Positions 45,834 to 54,548 of a stretch of 57,948 bases of DNA are shown piece by piece (position 1 is the stretch's first letter; every line of letters begins with the position of its first letter). The notes beneath the pieces were generated by a model. It saw only the letters and a program-made list of their open reading frames with translations. It did not search any database and had not been told where the DNA came from. A program made the position numbers and the translations under genes. Origin of the DNA: Bacteroides finegoldii DSM 17565 (GTDB taxonomy: Bacteria > Bacteroidota > Bacteroidia > Bacteroidales > Bacteroidaceae); the NCBI RefSeq assembly GCF_000156195.1, contig NZ_GG688325.1, forward strand, positions 161,615-219,562, written 5' to 3'.

Positions 45834-46170
45834 TACAGAATCCTATAAGGTAAAACAGCTTTCTTTTGAGGGAAATGCTATCATAATTATGCGGCTTTGA
45901 AGTCCGCTCAAAATAGTTTGTAACCCTCATTAATGGTTTGACTGATAAAGGAACTTGCAGCCCCTTATGCGGTGTCTGCTGTGGAAAGTTTGTTTTACCA
46001 TAGGATTATGGTTAGGTTTTCTTAGCCATATCAGACGATATCAGTAATACAAAAAGAGAGGCGTGTGACCGCCTCCCAAAGTAGCATTACTGCGTAACGT
46101 CAGGATGCTTATTGCTGGTAGGTTGCTCCTCAGCAGAGCCTACTTCCTCTTAACATCCTGATACAAAGGT
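45834..46170 (+). ncRNA. Candidate bridge/seeker RNA region of the IS110-family element
   Basis: The non-coding region after the transposase folds into successive hairpins. (1) AATCCTAT-aa-GGTAAAACA (45839-45857) pairs with TGTTTTACC-ATAGGATT (45991-46007), enclosing about 133 nt with inner stems such as GCGG/CCGC. (2) CAGTAAT/ATTACTG (46042-46048, 46086-46092) encloses GAGGCG/CGCCTC. (3) TCAGGATG/CATCCTGA (46100-46107, 46154-46161) encloses GTAGG/CCTAC and TGCT/AGCA. A structured 3' RNA is what IS1111-type members carry. Transcription start, exact ends and guide loops are not determined. Confidence 0.6.
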
Positions 46171-46222
46171 ATAAAACTAAAGTTAATTATTAATGAATTA
46201 TCCAACTTTGTTTGGATTTTAA

Positions 46223-47464
46223 ATGGAAAGTATTATGGACAATAAAAATCATTTTGAATCCAAAGTTTCGGATTTTTTAGAAGCGTTGCGTAAAGCCGGA
46301 TATTCAGAATCGACTATCCGACAGTATAAAAAGACCTGTCGTCTTTTTATCGTTTACATGGATATAAACTACATACAAGACTGTAATGTAGAATCCATCG
46401 ATTTGTTTTTAAAGACTATGCCACAAGAAAAAACGCGGTTGATACATGGAACCAATTATCGATTACTGCTATTCGTTAATTATCTTACGGATAGAACTAT
46501 CCAAAAACCAGTTGTAAGATACGTTATACGCAAATTCTCAGGAGAAATAGGAGGCATTATGACAAAATACCTTCATCTCTTGGAAGAACAAAGACTATCT
46601 CCTAAAACGATAGATGGCTACGAACATGTGTTCAGCTATTTTCTCAGGCATTTGTCTTTGAGGAATGTATCCCGCATCTCAGATATAGGTGAGGATGATG
46701 TGCTAACTTTTATATCTTCCAGCCAAAACAGTAAACAAAGAGTATTGGCAACGATGCGTGCATTTTGTCGTTACCTGTACGAACAAAAGCTTATCAATAA
46801 GAATATTGATTATGTGATAGGAAGAAACCGTTATATTGTAAAAGAAAAACTACCGTCGACATACACTTGTGAAGAAGTCTTGCAAATAGAATCTTCGGTA
46901 AATCAATCCACTCCTGTAGGAAAACGAGATTACGCCATGCTCCTATTAGCAACACGGTTAGGACTACGTTCCTCCGATATTGCCGGATTACAATTCAGTA
47001 ATTTAGACTGGGATAGAAACATTATCCGCCTGATACAGTACAAGACTAAACGTGAAATAGAATTGCCACTCTTAAAGGATGTAGGAGAAGCTATCATCAA
47101 TTATGTGAAATATGGCAGACCGAGTTCTTCTTCCAAACAGATATTCCTATCCTCTTTAGCCCCATATAATCCTGTGAATGGGGCGGTGGTTTCCTTGTCG
47201 GTCAGAAAGATTATCTGCCATTCAAGAATAGATACAAGGGATAGAAAAAAAGGTCCTCACGCTATGAGACATACTTTAGCCAGCCAGCTATTGCGTAATG
47301 GCATATCACTGCCCGTCATTTCTGAGACATTGGGACACAAAACTACACAAACGACAATGGGCTATCTTCGGATAGACATTGATGGTTTGATGAAATGTGT
47401 CCTTGAAGTCCCGGATGTCCCATCCGATTTCTACACACAGAAAGGAGGTTTGTTCTATGTCTGA
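46223..47464 (+). CDS. ritA: RIT element tyrosine recombinase A
   Basis: A 413-residue tyrosine recombinase, the first of three overlapping ones. N-terminal SAM-like domains (FLEALRKAGYSESTIRQYKK, HLLEEQRLSPKTIDGYEH) are followed by a complete catalytic set: ATRLGLRSSDIAGL (Arg), YKTKREIELP (Lys), HAMRHTLASQLL (His/Arg) and LGHKTTQTTMGYLRID (His/Tyr). Its gene end overlaps ritB by 8 bp. The IS110 insertion lies just upstream and may have displaced its native promoter. Confidence 0.88.
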   Translation: MESIMDNKNHFESKVSDFLEALRKAGYSESTIRQYKKTCRLFIVYMDINYIQDCNVESIDLFLKTMPQEKTRLIHGTNYRLLLFVNYLTDRTIQKPVVRYVIRKFSGEIGGIMTKYLHLLEEQRLSPKTIDGYEHVFSYFLRHLSLRNVSRISDIGEDDVLTFISSSQNSKQRVLATMRAFCRYLYEQKLINKNIDYVIGRNRYIVKEKLPSTYTCEEVLQIESSVNQSTPVGKRDYAMLLLATRLGLRSSDIAGLQFSNLDWDRNIIRLIQYKTKREIELPLLKDVGEAIINYVKYGRPSSSSKQIFLSSLAPYNPVNGAVVSLSVRKIICHSRIDTRDRKKGPHAMRHTLASQLLRNGISLPVISETLGHKTTQTTMGYLRIDIDGLMKCVLEVPDVPSDFYTQKGGLFYV

Positions 47465-48482
47465 ACAATTCATATATCAAAGCGTGTTCGCACCTTATTT
47501 TAAGGATTTTCTTGCGATGAAAGAAAATCAGGTTTCCGACATTGGACGGATAAAGTGGATGCTCTTGGAGTTTGACAAGTTCTTTGTTAATAGCAACATC
47601 AGGGATGTGTTCATAACTAAAAGCATGATTGATACATGGAAGTGCACCCGCATACATGATAAAAAGAAAACCCTCTATGACAAGGTGTCCATGTTCCGAC
47701 AGTTTTGCCTATACTTATGCCACATAGGAAAAGAATGCTATATACCCAAGTTACCAAAGAAGGAATATTCGGATTTTACTCCTTATGTGTTTACCCGTGG
47801 ACAGATGCAGGACATCTTTGAAGCTTGCGACAAGCAAAGGATGCATAGTCATAATATATATTGTAATCTTTTTGCATTACCTGCTTTATATAGAATCTTA
47901 TATGCTACAGGGATTAGAATCGGGGAAGCCATATCCATTAGGAATCGGGATGTTGATTTGAGAAGGAATTGCATCATTATTCGGAAGACAAAGAACAAGA
48001 TGGAAAGGCTTATTCCTTTAAGCGACTCCCTGTCCAAGGTTCTACAACAGTATTTGGAATATCGCAACAAGATGCCCTTGCCAGACGTTGATGCCCCGGA
48101 CAAGTTCTTGTTAATATCCCCATCAGGACGACCGTTATCTTCTTGTACTGTTTTGGGCGGTTTCAAGAAAGTGTTGGAAAAATGCAATATACCTTGTTCG
48201 AGCAACCGTTCCGGAGGAGCCTGCATACATAGTCTCAGACATACTTTTGCCGTCCATTCCCTTGCAAAGATGGTGCAAGAAGGAATGGACATATATTGTG
48301 CGCTTCCTCTTTTGTCGGTCTTCTTGGGGCATAAGACGTTGAAAGGGACTGAAACCTACGTGCGCCTGACACAAGATATGTTTCCCGATATTCTATTGAA
48401 ACAAAATACGATAACACGGTTTGTGTACCCTCAAACAAACATAATAACTAATTTAAATGTAGATACTTATGAAAACGACTGA
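47457..48482 (+). CDS. ritB: RIT element tyrosine recombinase B
   Basis: A 341-residue recombinase. The ATG at 47457 is chosen over an earlier in-frame ATG at 47397 because the strong ribosome-binding site AAAGGAGGTT precedes it and it overlaps the ritA stop by 8 bp, indicating translational coupling. Catalytic motifs are present: YATGIRIGEAISIRN (Arg), RKTKNKMERLIPL (Lys), HSLRHTFAVHSL (His/Arg) and FLGHKTLKGTETYVRLT (His/Tyr). Confidence 0.88.
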   Translation: MSEQFIYQSVFAPYFKDFLAMKENQVSDIGRIKWMLLEFDKFFVNSNIRDVFITKSMIDTWKCTRIHDKKKTLYDKVSMFRQFCLYLCHIGKECYIPKLPKKEYSDFTPYVFTRGQMQDIFEACDKQRMHSHNIYCNLFALPALYRILYATGIRIGEAISIRNRDVDLRRNCIIIRKTKNKMERLIPLSDSLSKVLQQYLEYRNKMPLPDVDAPDKFLLISPSGRPLSSCTVLGGFKKVLEKCNIPCSSNRSGGACIHSLRHTFAVHSLAKMVQEGMDIYCALPLLSVFLGHKTLKGTETYVRLTQDMFPDILLKQNTITRFVYPQTNIITNLNVDTYEND

Positions 48483-49494
48483 CTTTGCGAAGCATTTAAC
48501 GGCTTTTTTCACAGAGTACCTTATCGGAGAAAGAGGCGTAAGCCCTAATACCATACGGTCATACAGCGAATCATTTAGCTTGCTGTTAAACTTTCTGGAC
48601 GAACAGGTAAACATAAAGGCTGATAATCTTAGATTGGAACATATTACCAGAAAAACGGTTTTAAACTTCCTTGATTGGTTACAAGACACGAAAAAATCGA
48701 GTAACGCGACTAGAAATCAAAGATTGGCGGCATTACGTTCTTTTTGTACATATATGCAATATGAGGATGTAAAGCGTCTGGAACAATGGCAAGAGATATT
48801 ATCCATCAAGGTAAAAACACATGAAAAAAGAAGTGTCAATTATCTCAGCATAGATGGCATTAAGCTTTTATTGGCACAAATACCAATCAACACGAAAAAA
48901 GGACGACGGGATTTAGCTTTGATATCCCTGCTCTATGATAGTGGAGCCAGAGTACAAGAATTAATAGACTTGACACCCGCATCTTTGAAATTGGAAAAGC
49001 CTTGTCATGTCACCTTATTTGGTAAAGGACGCAAAAAAAGAATTGTCCCTTTACAAGACGAACAAGTGAATTTATTACGCAGTTATATGGAAGAGAATCG
49101 TTTAGACCTGTCCGGTTTTAATCAAAGACCTCTTTTCTTTAACAGTTGTGGCAGAAAGCTAACAAACTCTGGCATATCTTATATCTTGAATAATTATATT
49201 AATCACGCCCGAATACAAGATCCGGAACTTATACCGGAAAAAATAAGCCCGCATACTTTACGACACAGTAAAGCTATGCACTTGTTACAAGCTGGTGTAA
49301 ATTTGGTCTATATTCGTGATATTTTAGGACATGTATCTATACAAACTACTGAAATATATGCTCGGGCTGATTCTAAACAAAAAAGAGAGGCTTTGGAATC
49401 AGCTTATGTTAATATGATACCAAACGATATAACAGAACGTTCATGGGAAAAAGACCAGGAACTTAAGATATGGCTAAGGAATCTATCTAAATGA
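48469..49494 (+). CDS. ritC: RIT element tyrosine recombinase C
   Basis: A 341-residue XerC/D-like recombinase overlapping ritB by 14 bp. N-terminal core-binding domain: FTEYLIGERGVSPNTIRSYS. Catalytic residues: YDSGARVQELIDL (Arg), FGKGRKKRIVPL (Lys), HTLRHSKAMHLL (His/Arg) and LGHVSIQTTEIYARAD (His/Tyr). With ritA and ritB it forms the defining trio of RIT elements, whose proteins are believed to act together on the inverted ends. All three genes are intact. Confidence 0.88.
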   Translation: MKTTDFAKHLTAFFTEYLIGERGVSPNTIRSYSESFSLLLNFLDEQVNIKADNLRLEHITRKTVLNFLDWLQDTKKSSNATRNQRLAALRSFCTYMQYEDVKRLEQWQEILSIKVKTHEKRSVNYLSIDGIKLLLAQIPINTKKGRRDLALISLLYDSGARVQELIDLTPASLKLEKPCHVTLFGKGRKKRIVPLQDEQVNLLRSYMEENRLDLSGFNQRPLFFNSCGRKLTNSGISYILNNYINHARIQDPELIPEKISPHTLRHSKAMHLLQAGVNLVYIRDILGHVSIQTTEIYARADSKQKREALESAYVNMIPNDITERSWEKDQELKIWLRNLSK

Positions 49495-49500
49495 AGATGA

Positions 49501-49583
49501 TTATTATCCAAAGCTGTAATATAAAGTAATGTGTTTAAATAGCTGATATACAGACAGACAAAAATAAAGGCTTTGGATAATAA
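49501..49583. repeat. Subterminal inverted repeat inside the RIT right end
   Basis: TTATTATCCAAAGC (49501-49514) is repeated in inverted form as GCTTTGGATAATAA (49570-49583), about 55 bp apart. The second copy is part of the right 68-bp arm. No such second copy is seen inside the left end, where the IS now sits nearby. Confidence 0.6.
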
Positions 49584-49637
49584 TTTACTTGTGATAAGAA
49601 AAGTTATCACGAGTTATGATAACTTTTCTGCAATGAT
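49570..49637. repeat. Right inverted terminal repeat and core site of the RIT element
   Basis: The 68-bp partner of 44448-44515. The core site 49597-49629 has two perfect 13-bp arms, AGAAAAGTTATCA and TGATAACTTTTCT, around the 7-bp core CGAGTTA, a layout like loxP or FRT. 49630-49637 (GCAATGAT) is target sequence. Confidence 0.85.
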
Positions 49638-49674
49638 AACTTTCATATAATTATTGTATTATTCATGTGAATGA

Positions 49675-51039
49675 TCAGATGGATACCCCTTTCTTATCGG
49701 CTTTCTGTACCGGGCGATTCCGGCTGACGGCGTTTGCCGGCTTCGTTCCGTCCTGACGGACGGCCGCCTGCTGCGACTGTTCCTGTTTCTTGCTCTTGTC
49801 CGGGTTCCATTTGAAGAAATCGAACTTCGCCCGCTCGTGGTTGACACGGACGAAAGCACTGAACAGGTTCCCCTCGTTGTCGGTCATGTCCTTGATGTAG
49901 GTCGCCTTGCCCTGTGCCAGTGATGCCTGCTGTTCTTCGGTAAGGTCTTTCCCCTTCAGCCGTGCGGGGATTACCAGCCCACGCTCCTGCTGCCGGTTCT
50001 GTTCCTGTTCCTGAGCTGCGGTCTGCTCCTGCCGGCGGGCGATTCCCTTGAAGTCATAGTCGAATCCGCCCTTGCACGCATTGAACTGCAAACGTGCATC
50101 ATAATGACGCTGCTTTTTCTCCGACCACATGTTTTCGACAAGGACGGACTCGCCGTTTGCGATGCGTTTTCTCTGTTCGTCGGTCAACGCCGTGCCGTTC
50201 ACCTCTGCGGGAATGGTTATCCCGCTGACCGGTATGTGATGGAGCCGGTTGGTCTTGGGATTGAGCGATACCAGACACGGCTCACGCACGCCTCCGGCCA
50301 GTTCGAGTTCCACCACGCAACCCGCATTGCCTTTTTCCAGCAGGTTCTGTTTCACTTCGGGAGTGAACTCCACGTTGAAATACGGCGTGTCCAGTTCCGG
50401 ATAACGCTTGCAACATTCGATCTCGTTCCGGAGCGTACCGTCGGGATTCTCCGCCAGACGGATGCAGGCGGGAGTTTCAAACTCTATTCCCTCGATAACG
50501 GTTTTCAGGGTGAGTACGGCGGATTCGTTGCCGTTGAGCAACCGTCTGAGGCCCGGTTCTCCTAACGTTTCGGGTGTTACCCCCATGCGCTCAAGCTGCT
50601 GCCAGTCCACCTGTTCCATGCTCCAGCGGGTGGATTGCTCCGTTCCGCCCCCGCCGGACTGCTGTTGTGCCTGCTGCCGGCTCTGTACGTACTGTTCCGT
50701 GTCAAGACGGTATTCGTCCAGCAAGGCAGAATTACTTTCGGGCTGCTTGAACAGGCCGACAAGCTCCTTGGCGGAGGCAAGCAAGTCCGCCGGAAGGTGA
50801 TAGAAGCGGAAGTCGGACGGCCGCTCGAACTGTCGTTTCATGTTGAGGAAGAACGTTTCGAGTATAGACACGTTGCGGTCTATCCGCATGAACTGATCCG
50901 AAGGCTTTGCCCCTGCCAACGGTCTGGTCTTGAGTCCCCCTTCGGGTTCGATGTCCTCCACCACGTGCGGGGTGTTGCCTTCGGCGGCGTTGGTCACCAC
51001 CAATACCTCGTCTTTCAGATCTTTCAGTTTTTTGTCCAT
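49675..51039 (-). CDS. DUF4099/DUF3945-type element protein
   Basis: A 454-residue protein related in layout to the gene at 42791. It has an N-terminal DUF4099-like part (SDQFMRIDRNVSILETFFLN, FRFYHLPADLLASAKELVGL), a Gln-rich linker, and DUF3945-like repeats (LTDEQRKRIANGESVLVENM, DLTEEQQASLAQGKATYIKD, FSAFVRVNHERAKFDFFKWN). It ends in a basic tail (PVQKADKKGVSI). No disruption is seen. It faces the left paralogue, and the RIT element now separates them. Function is unknown; such genes are typical cargo of Bacteroides conjugative and mobilizable elements. Confidence 0.75.
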   Translation of the reverse strand: MDKKLKDLKDEVLVVTNAAEGNTPHVVEDIEPEGGLKTRPLAGAKPSDQFMRIDRNVSILETFFLNMKRQFERPSDFRFYHLPADLLASAKELVGLFKQPESNSALLDEYRLDTEQYVQSRQQAQQQSGGGGTEQSTRWSMEQVDWQQLERMGVTPETLGEPGLRRLLNGNESAVLTLKTVIEGIEFETPACIRLAENPDGTLRNEIECCKRYPELDTPYFNVEFTPEVKQNLLEKGNAGCVVELELAGGVREPCLVSLNPKTNRLHHIPVSGITIPAEVNGTALTDEQRKRIANGESVLVENMWSEKKQRHYDARLQFNACKGGFDYDFKGIARRQEQTAAQEQEQNRQQERGLVIPARLKGKDLTEEQQASLAQGKATYIKDMTDNEGNLFSAFVRVNHERAKFDFFKWNPDKSKKQEQSQQAAVRQDGTKPANAVSRNRPVQKADKKGVSI

Positions 51040-51257
51040 AAAGTGAATGAGTTTAATTGTGATACAATCAAGTTAATTGCGGCACGAAAGTAGAGGTAAG
51101 AGGCTATGGCGCAAAGGGAAAGGAGGGAATGGGGAACGAGTGGCTACGGGATGGCATGAAGTGGCCTGCCGGCAAGAAAGAATGACGTTCCGATACAAAA
51201 ACTTCAAAATAAAAAGCGTACCTTCGCAACAAGAAACATAAAAAAGGACAATCCGAT

Positions 51258-51869
51258 ATGATTACCAACCGGGAAGAAGTGATAGACAAGGCATTCAAGG
51301 TGTTTTTGAGGATGAATTACGAGAAAGCGAGTATCAGCACGCTGGCAAAAGCCTGCGGGGTGGTAAAGACAGGGGTGGTATATTATTTTCCCCACAAACT
51401 CGATCTGTTCATGGCGGTAGCGGACAAGTATGCCATACAGATGCAGACACCGGCCAACAAGTTTGCCGGGCCGACGGAAACGCTGGCAGGATTTATAGAG
51501 CAGTATGTGGCAGGAGTGAGTACGGCCATGAACCGTATCATCAAACAGGTGCGATGCTGTGCGGACGACAATGAATGCTGTCCCAACTTCTACTATTTCC
51601 ATTTTCTTTCCCAAGTGAGGATGTATTATCCCGGAGCCCGTGAGAAAATGGAAGAAATATTCCGCAAGGAACACGAGTTATGGAGGACAGTCATACAGAA
51701 GGCAAAGGATAGCGGTGAAATAAAGCAAGATACGGATGTGAAAAAGACCGCTCCGCTGTTCCGTCAAGTGTTTCTGGGCATGTCCTACGAGCAATCGTTC
51801 CTGAACGGTCTGGACGTAGAAGAATTGAAGGAGAAGTTCGATTGTCTGTACTCGCTCCTGAAAGCCTGA
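51258..51869 (+). CDS. TetR/AcrR-family transcriptional regulator
   Basis: A 203-residue regulator with an N-terminal TetR HTH (NREEVIDKAFKVFLRMNYEK, ASISTLAKACGVVKTGVVYY, then FPHKLDLFMAVADKY) and a helical ligand-binding C-terminus. It lies divergent from the DUF3945 gene and upstream of the XerD-like recombinase. The perfect palindrome at 51913-51930, just after its stop, is a likely binding site. Confidence 0.88.
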   Translation: MITNREEVIDKAFKVFLRMNYEKASISTLAKACGVVKTGVVYYFPHKLDLFMAVADKYAIQMQTPANKFAGPTETLAGFIEQYVAGVSTAMNRIIKQVRCCADDNECCPNFYYFHFLSQVRMYYPGAREKMEEIFRKEHELWRTVIQKAKDSGEIKQDTDVKKTAPLFRQVFLGMSYEQSFLNGLDVEELKEKFDCLYSLLKA

Positions 51870-51912
51870 CTCCTTTTTTAGCAATATTTAAAAGACTCCG
51901 ATAAAAATATTT

Positions 51913-51930
51913 TCTGAACAACCGTTCAGA
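51913..51930. promoter_or_regulatory. TetR-type operator
   Basis: TCTGAAC-AACC-GTTCAGA is a perfect 7-4-7 inverted repeat, the usual size and shape of a TetR operator. It covers the expected -33 region of the recombinase promoter (-7 box at 51947-51954), so the bound regulator would block it. Confidence 0.65.
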
Positions 51931-51946
51931 TTTCAATACTTTGCTT

Positions 51947-51954
51947 TATCTTTG
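51947..51954 (+). promoter_or_regulatory. -7 box for the XerD-like recombinase
   Basis: TATCTTTG matches TAnnTTTG, 24 bp before the chosen ATG at 51979 and 16 bp after the TetR-type palindrome. Confidence 0.6.
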
Positions 51955-51978
51955 AGGCATGAAGCAACAGCCAGAGAT

Positions 51979-53085
51979 ATGGACAAGGTACAGAAGCAAC
52001 GGTCAAACATCGTCCTGTACAGGGAAAAAAAGGACGGTGAACAGTACATACGGATAGAGTATGCAGGCGATCCGGCAATAGCCCTACTGCTCGCCCAAGA
52101 TACGGACGTGGAAAAGACGGACAACGGTTCCGCCTACATGACGGCTGCCGCCTTTAAACTGCCGGATTTCTACGACCGCTATTCTCCCCACGCTTACATA
52201 GATTACAGCCGGGTGTACGTACGGCATCCCAAACCACAGCGGACATACGTATTGCCGGAAGGCTATCTGGAACTGCTGGAACAGAAGCGGTACAGTCCCT
52301 CGACCGTGAAAACCTACCGTGCCTATTTCAGCGACTTCATGGAATACCACAAGGGACGGAGCATCGACCGCCTGAAAGTGGCGGACATCAACAAGTATAT
52401 CCTCTATCTCGTAAACGAGAAGAAAATCTCCGTTTCGCAGCAGAACATGCGCATCAACGCAATCAAGTTCTATTACGAGCAGGTGAAAGGCGGCAAACGG
52501 CAATATTACGGCGGCATCACACGGGCCAAAGAGTACAAGACGTTACCCGAAGTGCTGAGCCGGGACGAGGTCAAACGCATCCTCTCCTGTCTGACGAACC
52601 AGAAACATCACTGCATGATTTCCCTGATCTATTCCGCCGGTCTGAGAAGGAGCGAACTGCTGAACCTCACCCCACAGGACATTGTCAGTGAACGGATGCT
52701 GGTACGCATCATGGGCAAGGGTAAGAAATGCCGTTACTCGCTGTTGTCGGAAAAGGTGCTGCACGAGCTTCGGGAATATTTCAAGGAATACCGTCCGAAG
52801 AAATGGCTGTTCGAGGGCGATACTCCCGGCGAGCAATACTCGGCAAGCGCACTGGTGAAAGTGCTGAAAGAAGCCGCACAGCGTGCCGGCATCAAGCATC
52901 GTGTACACGTACATATGCTGCGTCATTCCTTTGCCACTCATCTACTGGAGCAAGGGACAGACCTTAGAACCATACAGGAATTGCTGGGACACAATGATAT
53001 AAAGACGACGAGCATTTATCTTCATGTGACGAGTGCCCATAAGTCGAGCATACCCAATCCGCTTGATTCGCTGGATGATTCGTAG
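51979..53085 (+). CDS. XerD-like tyrosine recombinase upstream of the immunity array
   Basis: A 368-residue recombinase. The ATG at 51979 is preferred over the TTG at 51952, which overlaps the -7 box. An extra N-terminal domain (about 1-100, REKKDGEQYIRIEYAG and YIDYSRVYVRHP) precedes a XerD-like core-binding domain (LLEQKRYSPSTVKTYRAYFS). The catalytic domain is complete: YSAGLRRSELLNL (Arg), MGKGKKCRYS (Lys), HMLRHSFATHLL (His/Arg), LLGHNDIKTTSIYLHV (His/Tyr). Placed between its likely TetR repressor and an IS91 transposase, and upstream of a hairpin-repeat cassette array, it is the best candidate for the array recombinase. It could instead belong to the IS91-type element, some of which carry such a gene. 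Confidence 0.88.
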   Translation: MDKVQKQRSNIVLYREKKDGEQYIRIEYAGDPAIALLLAQDTDVEKTDNGSAYMTAAAFKLPDFYDRYSPHAYIDYSRVYVRHPKPQRTYVLPEGYLELLEQKRYSPSTVKTYRAYFSDFMEYHKGRSIDRLKVADINKYILYLVNEKKISVSQQNMRINAIKFYYEQVKGGKRQYYGGITRAKEYKTLPEVLSRDEVKRILSCLTNQKHHCMISLIYSAGLRRSELLNLTPQDIVSERMLVRIMGKGKKCRYSLLSEKVLHELREYFKEYRPKKWLFEGDTPGEQYSASALVKVLKEAAQRAGIKHRVHVHMLRHSFATHLLEQGTDLRTIQELLGHNDIKTTSIYLHVTSAHKSSIPNPLDSLDDS

Positions 53086-53249
53086 GGTACAGCTATTAGA
53101 GATTAGGAAACACACCTGTCGAGTGTCGGTTATCAAAATGAAAGATACCAAACGAGTGTTTTTACAAATAACATTCAAGGCAATTAAAACAACTATAAAT
53201 CAGTGACTTATAAGGATTTAACAAAGATAAAGGAAATAACGACACGAGC

Positions 53250-54470
53250 ATGACAGATTTGTTAAACGACATATACGCAGACGGTTGCAAAGCGAAAAAG
53301 TACCGTTTATCCGACTTCTTCAATCGGTGGTGGGACGAGTACGCACAGCACCCGGCGGAGTACATCACCCCCGAACAGTACAAGGCGGTGAACGCTATCC
53401 GTGTGTGCCGTACAGCCGCTTTGGGAATAGACACGTATGCCTGCCCCGATTGTGGCGAAGTACGGGAAATCAGTCATAGCTGCAAGAACCGTTTCTGCCC
53501 GTCATGTGGCTGGCGTGACACGTTGAAATGGGCGGCACGCATGAAAGACAAGTTGCTGCGAGTGCCACACCGCCATGTGGTTATGACCTTGCCGCATATA
53601 TTACTGGACTTGGTGAAGCGTAACAAAAAAGAAATATTGAATATCCTGATGCGCACATCGGCTGAAACCGTTAAGGACTGGATGCAGCACAAGTTCGGCT
53701 TGAAAACCGGGGTGATTGCCGTACTGCATACCTACGGGGAAACGAAACAACTCCATGTACACACGCACATGATTATGTCGTGGGGCGGTATTGACAGCAA
53801 CGGAAAGATTGTCATTCCCGAACGTGATTATGTACATATCCCCTCAATCCGTAAGGTGTTCCGTTACAAGTTTGAAAATGCGCTGATAGGGTTGTTCGAC
53901 ACGGGTAGGCTGGAGCATAACTTCCATGACCGCATGGAGTTTATGGGCTTCATCAAAAAAGTGGCGAACAAAAAGGACTGGATTGTACATTTGGAGCAGC
54001 CTATACAGATGCCGGAGCAGGTGATACAGTATGTGGGCAGGTATTCCAAGCGGGCGTGCCTGAGTGAATACAAGATTACGGCAATGGACGGTGAGAACAT
54101 TTCATTCCGTTACCGTGATTACAGGAACTCGCCCGACAGGAGAAACCCGGTTGAAAAGGAACTGACACTGCATTACCGGGAGTTCTTCCCCCGGTTGCTG
54201 CAACACGTTCCACTGCGCTATTTCCGCATCGTGAGGTACTACGGCTTCTATTCCAACAAAGGCAACCTGCCGGAAGAATACTTCGGACGGGATGAAAGCG
54301 AAATAAAGGAAGCCGAGTTGCAACAGGCAGAAAGTGAATACGAGAACCCGTATTTCTGCGAGCATTGCGGACGGATGAGAGTTTACAGCCACACTACGGT
54401 AATGAGTGGTGACATCACATATACGGTTGTACTGGAGCATTGCGACATACACCGGAAAAAAGCGGCATGA
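53250..54470 (+). CDS. IS91-family (Y2/HUH-type) transposase
   Basis: A 406-residue rolling-circle transposase. The N-terminal zinc-binding region has CPDCGEVREISHSC and CPSCGWRDTLKW. The catalytic domain shows HRHVVMTLPH, the HUH-like HVHTHMIMSWGG, and YVGRYSKRACLSEYKI with the candidate nucleophile Tyr. A C-terminal CEHCGRMR zinc motif is also present. Length matches full IS91-type enzymes, so it may be active. In such elements transposition can carry flanking DNA along, which fits its place before a cargo-like immunity array. Element ends are not defined. Confidence 0.9.
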   Translation: MTDLLNDIYADGCKAKKYRLSDFFNRWWDEYAQHPAEYITPEQYKAVNAIRVCRTAALGIDTYACPDCGEVREISHSCKNRFCPSCGWRDTLKWAARMKDKLLRVPHRHVVMTLPHILLDLVKRNKKEILNILMRTSAETVKDWMQHKFGLKTGVIAVLHTYGETKQLHVHTHMIMSWGGIDSNGKIVIPERDYVHIPSIRKVFRYKFENALIGLFDTGRLEHNFHDRMEFMGFIKKVANKKDWIVHLEQPIQMPEQVIQYVGRYSKRACLSEYKITAMDGENISFRYRDYRNSPDRRNPVEKELTLHYREFFPRLLQHVPLRYFRIVRYYGFYSNKGNLPEEYFGRDESEIKEAELQQAESEYENPYFCEHCGRMRVYSHTTVMSGDITYTVVLEHCDIHRKKAA

Positions 54471-54476
54471 CAGCAA

Positions 54477-54524
54477 CATGGGATAGCTATGCCTTGCCGT
54501 GAACAAAAACAGAAAAATCCCATG
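54477..54524. repeat. Inverted repeat just after the IS91 transposase
   Basis: CATGGGAT (54477-54484) and ATCCCATG (54517-54524) form a perfect 8-bp stem over a 32-nt loop. It could be a terminator or part of the IS91 origin end. Confidence 0.4.
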
Positions 54525-54548
54525 AAACGAAAGAAAGGAGAACTGAAA

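Larger units (their letters stand above)
44469..49616 (+). mobile_element. RIT (recombinase in trio) element carrying an inserted IS110-family element
   Basis: Three overlapping tyrosine recombinase genes are bounded by 68-bp inverted ends with a direct 7-bp core at each side. Removing the segment between cores rebuilds a 49-bp near-palindrome (44448-44475 joined to 49617-49637) between two convergent genes. The span is about 5.1 kb including the IS. Confidence 0.82.
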
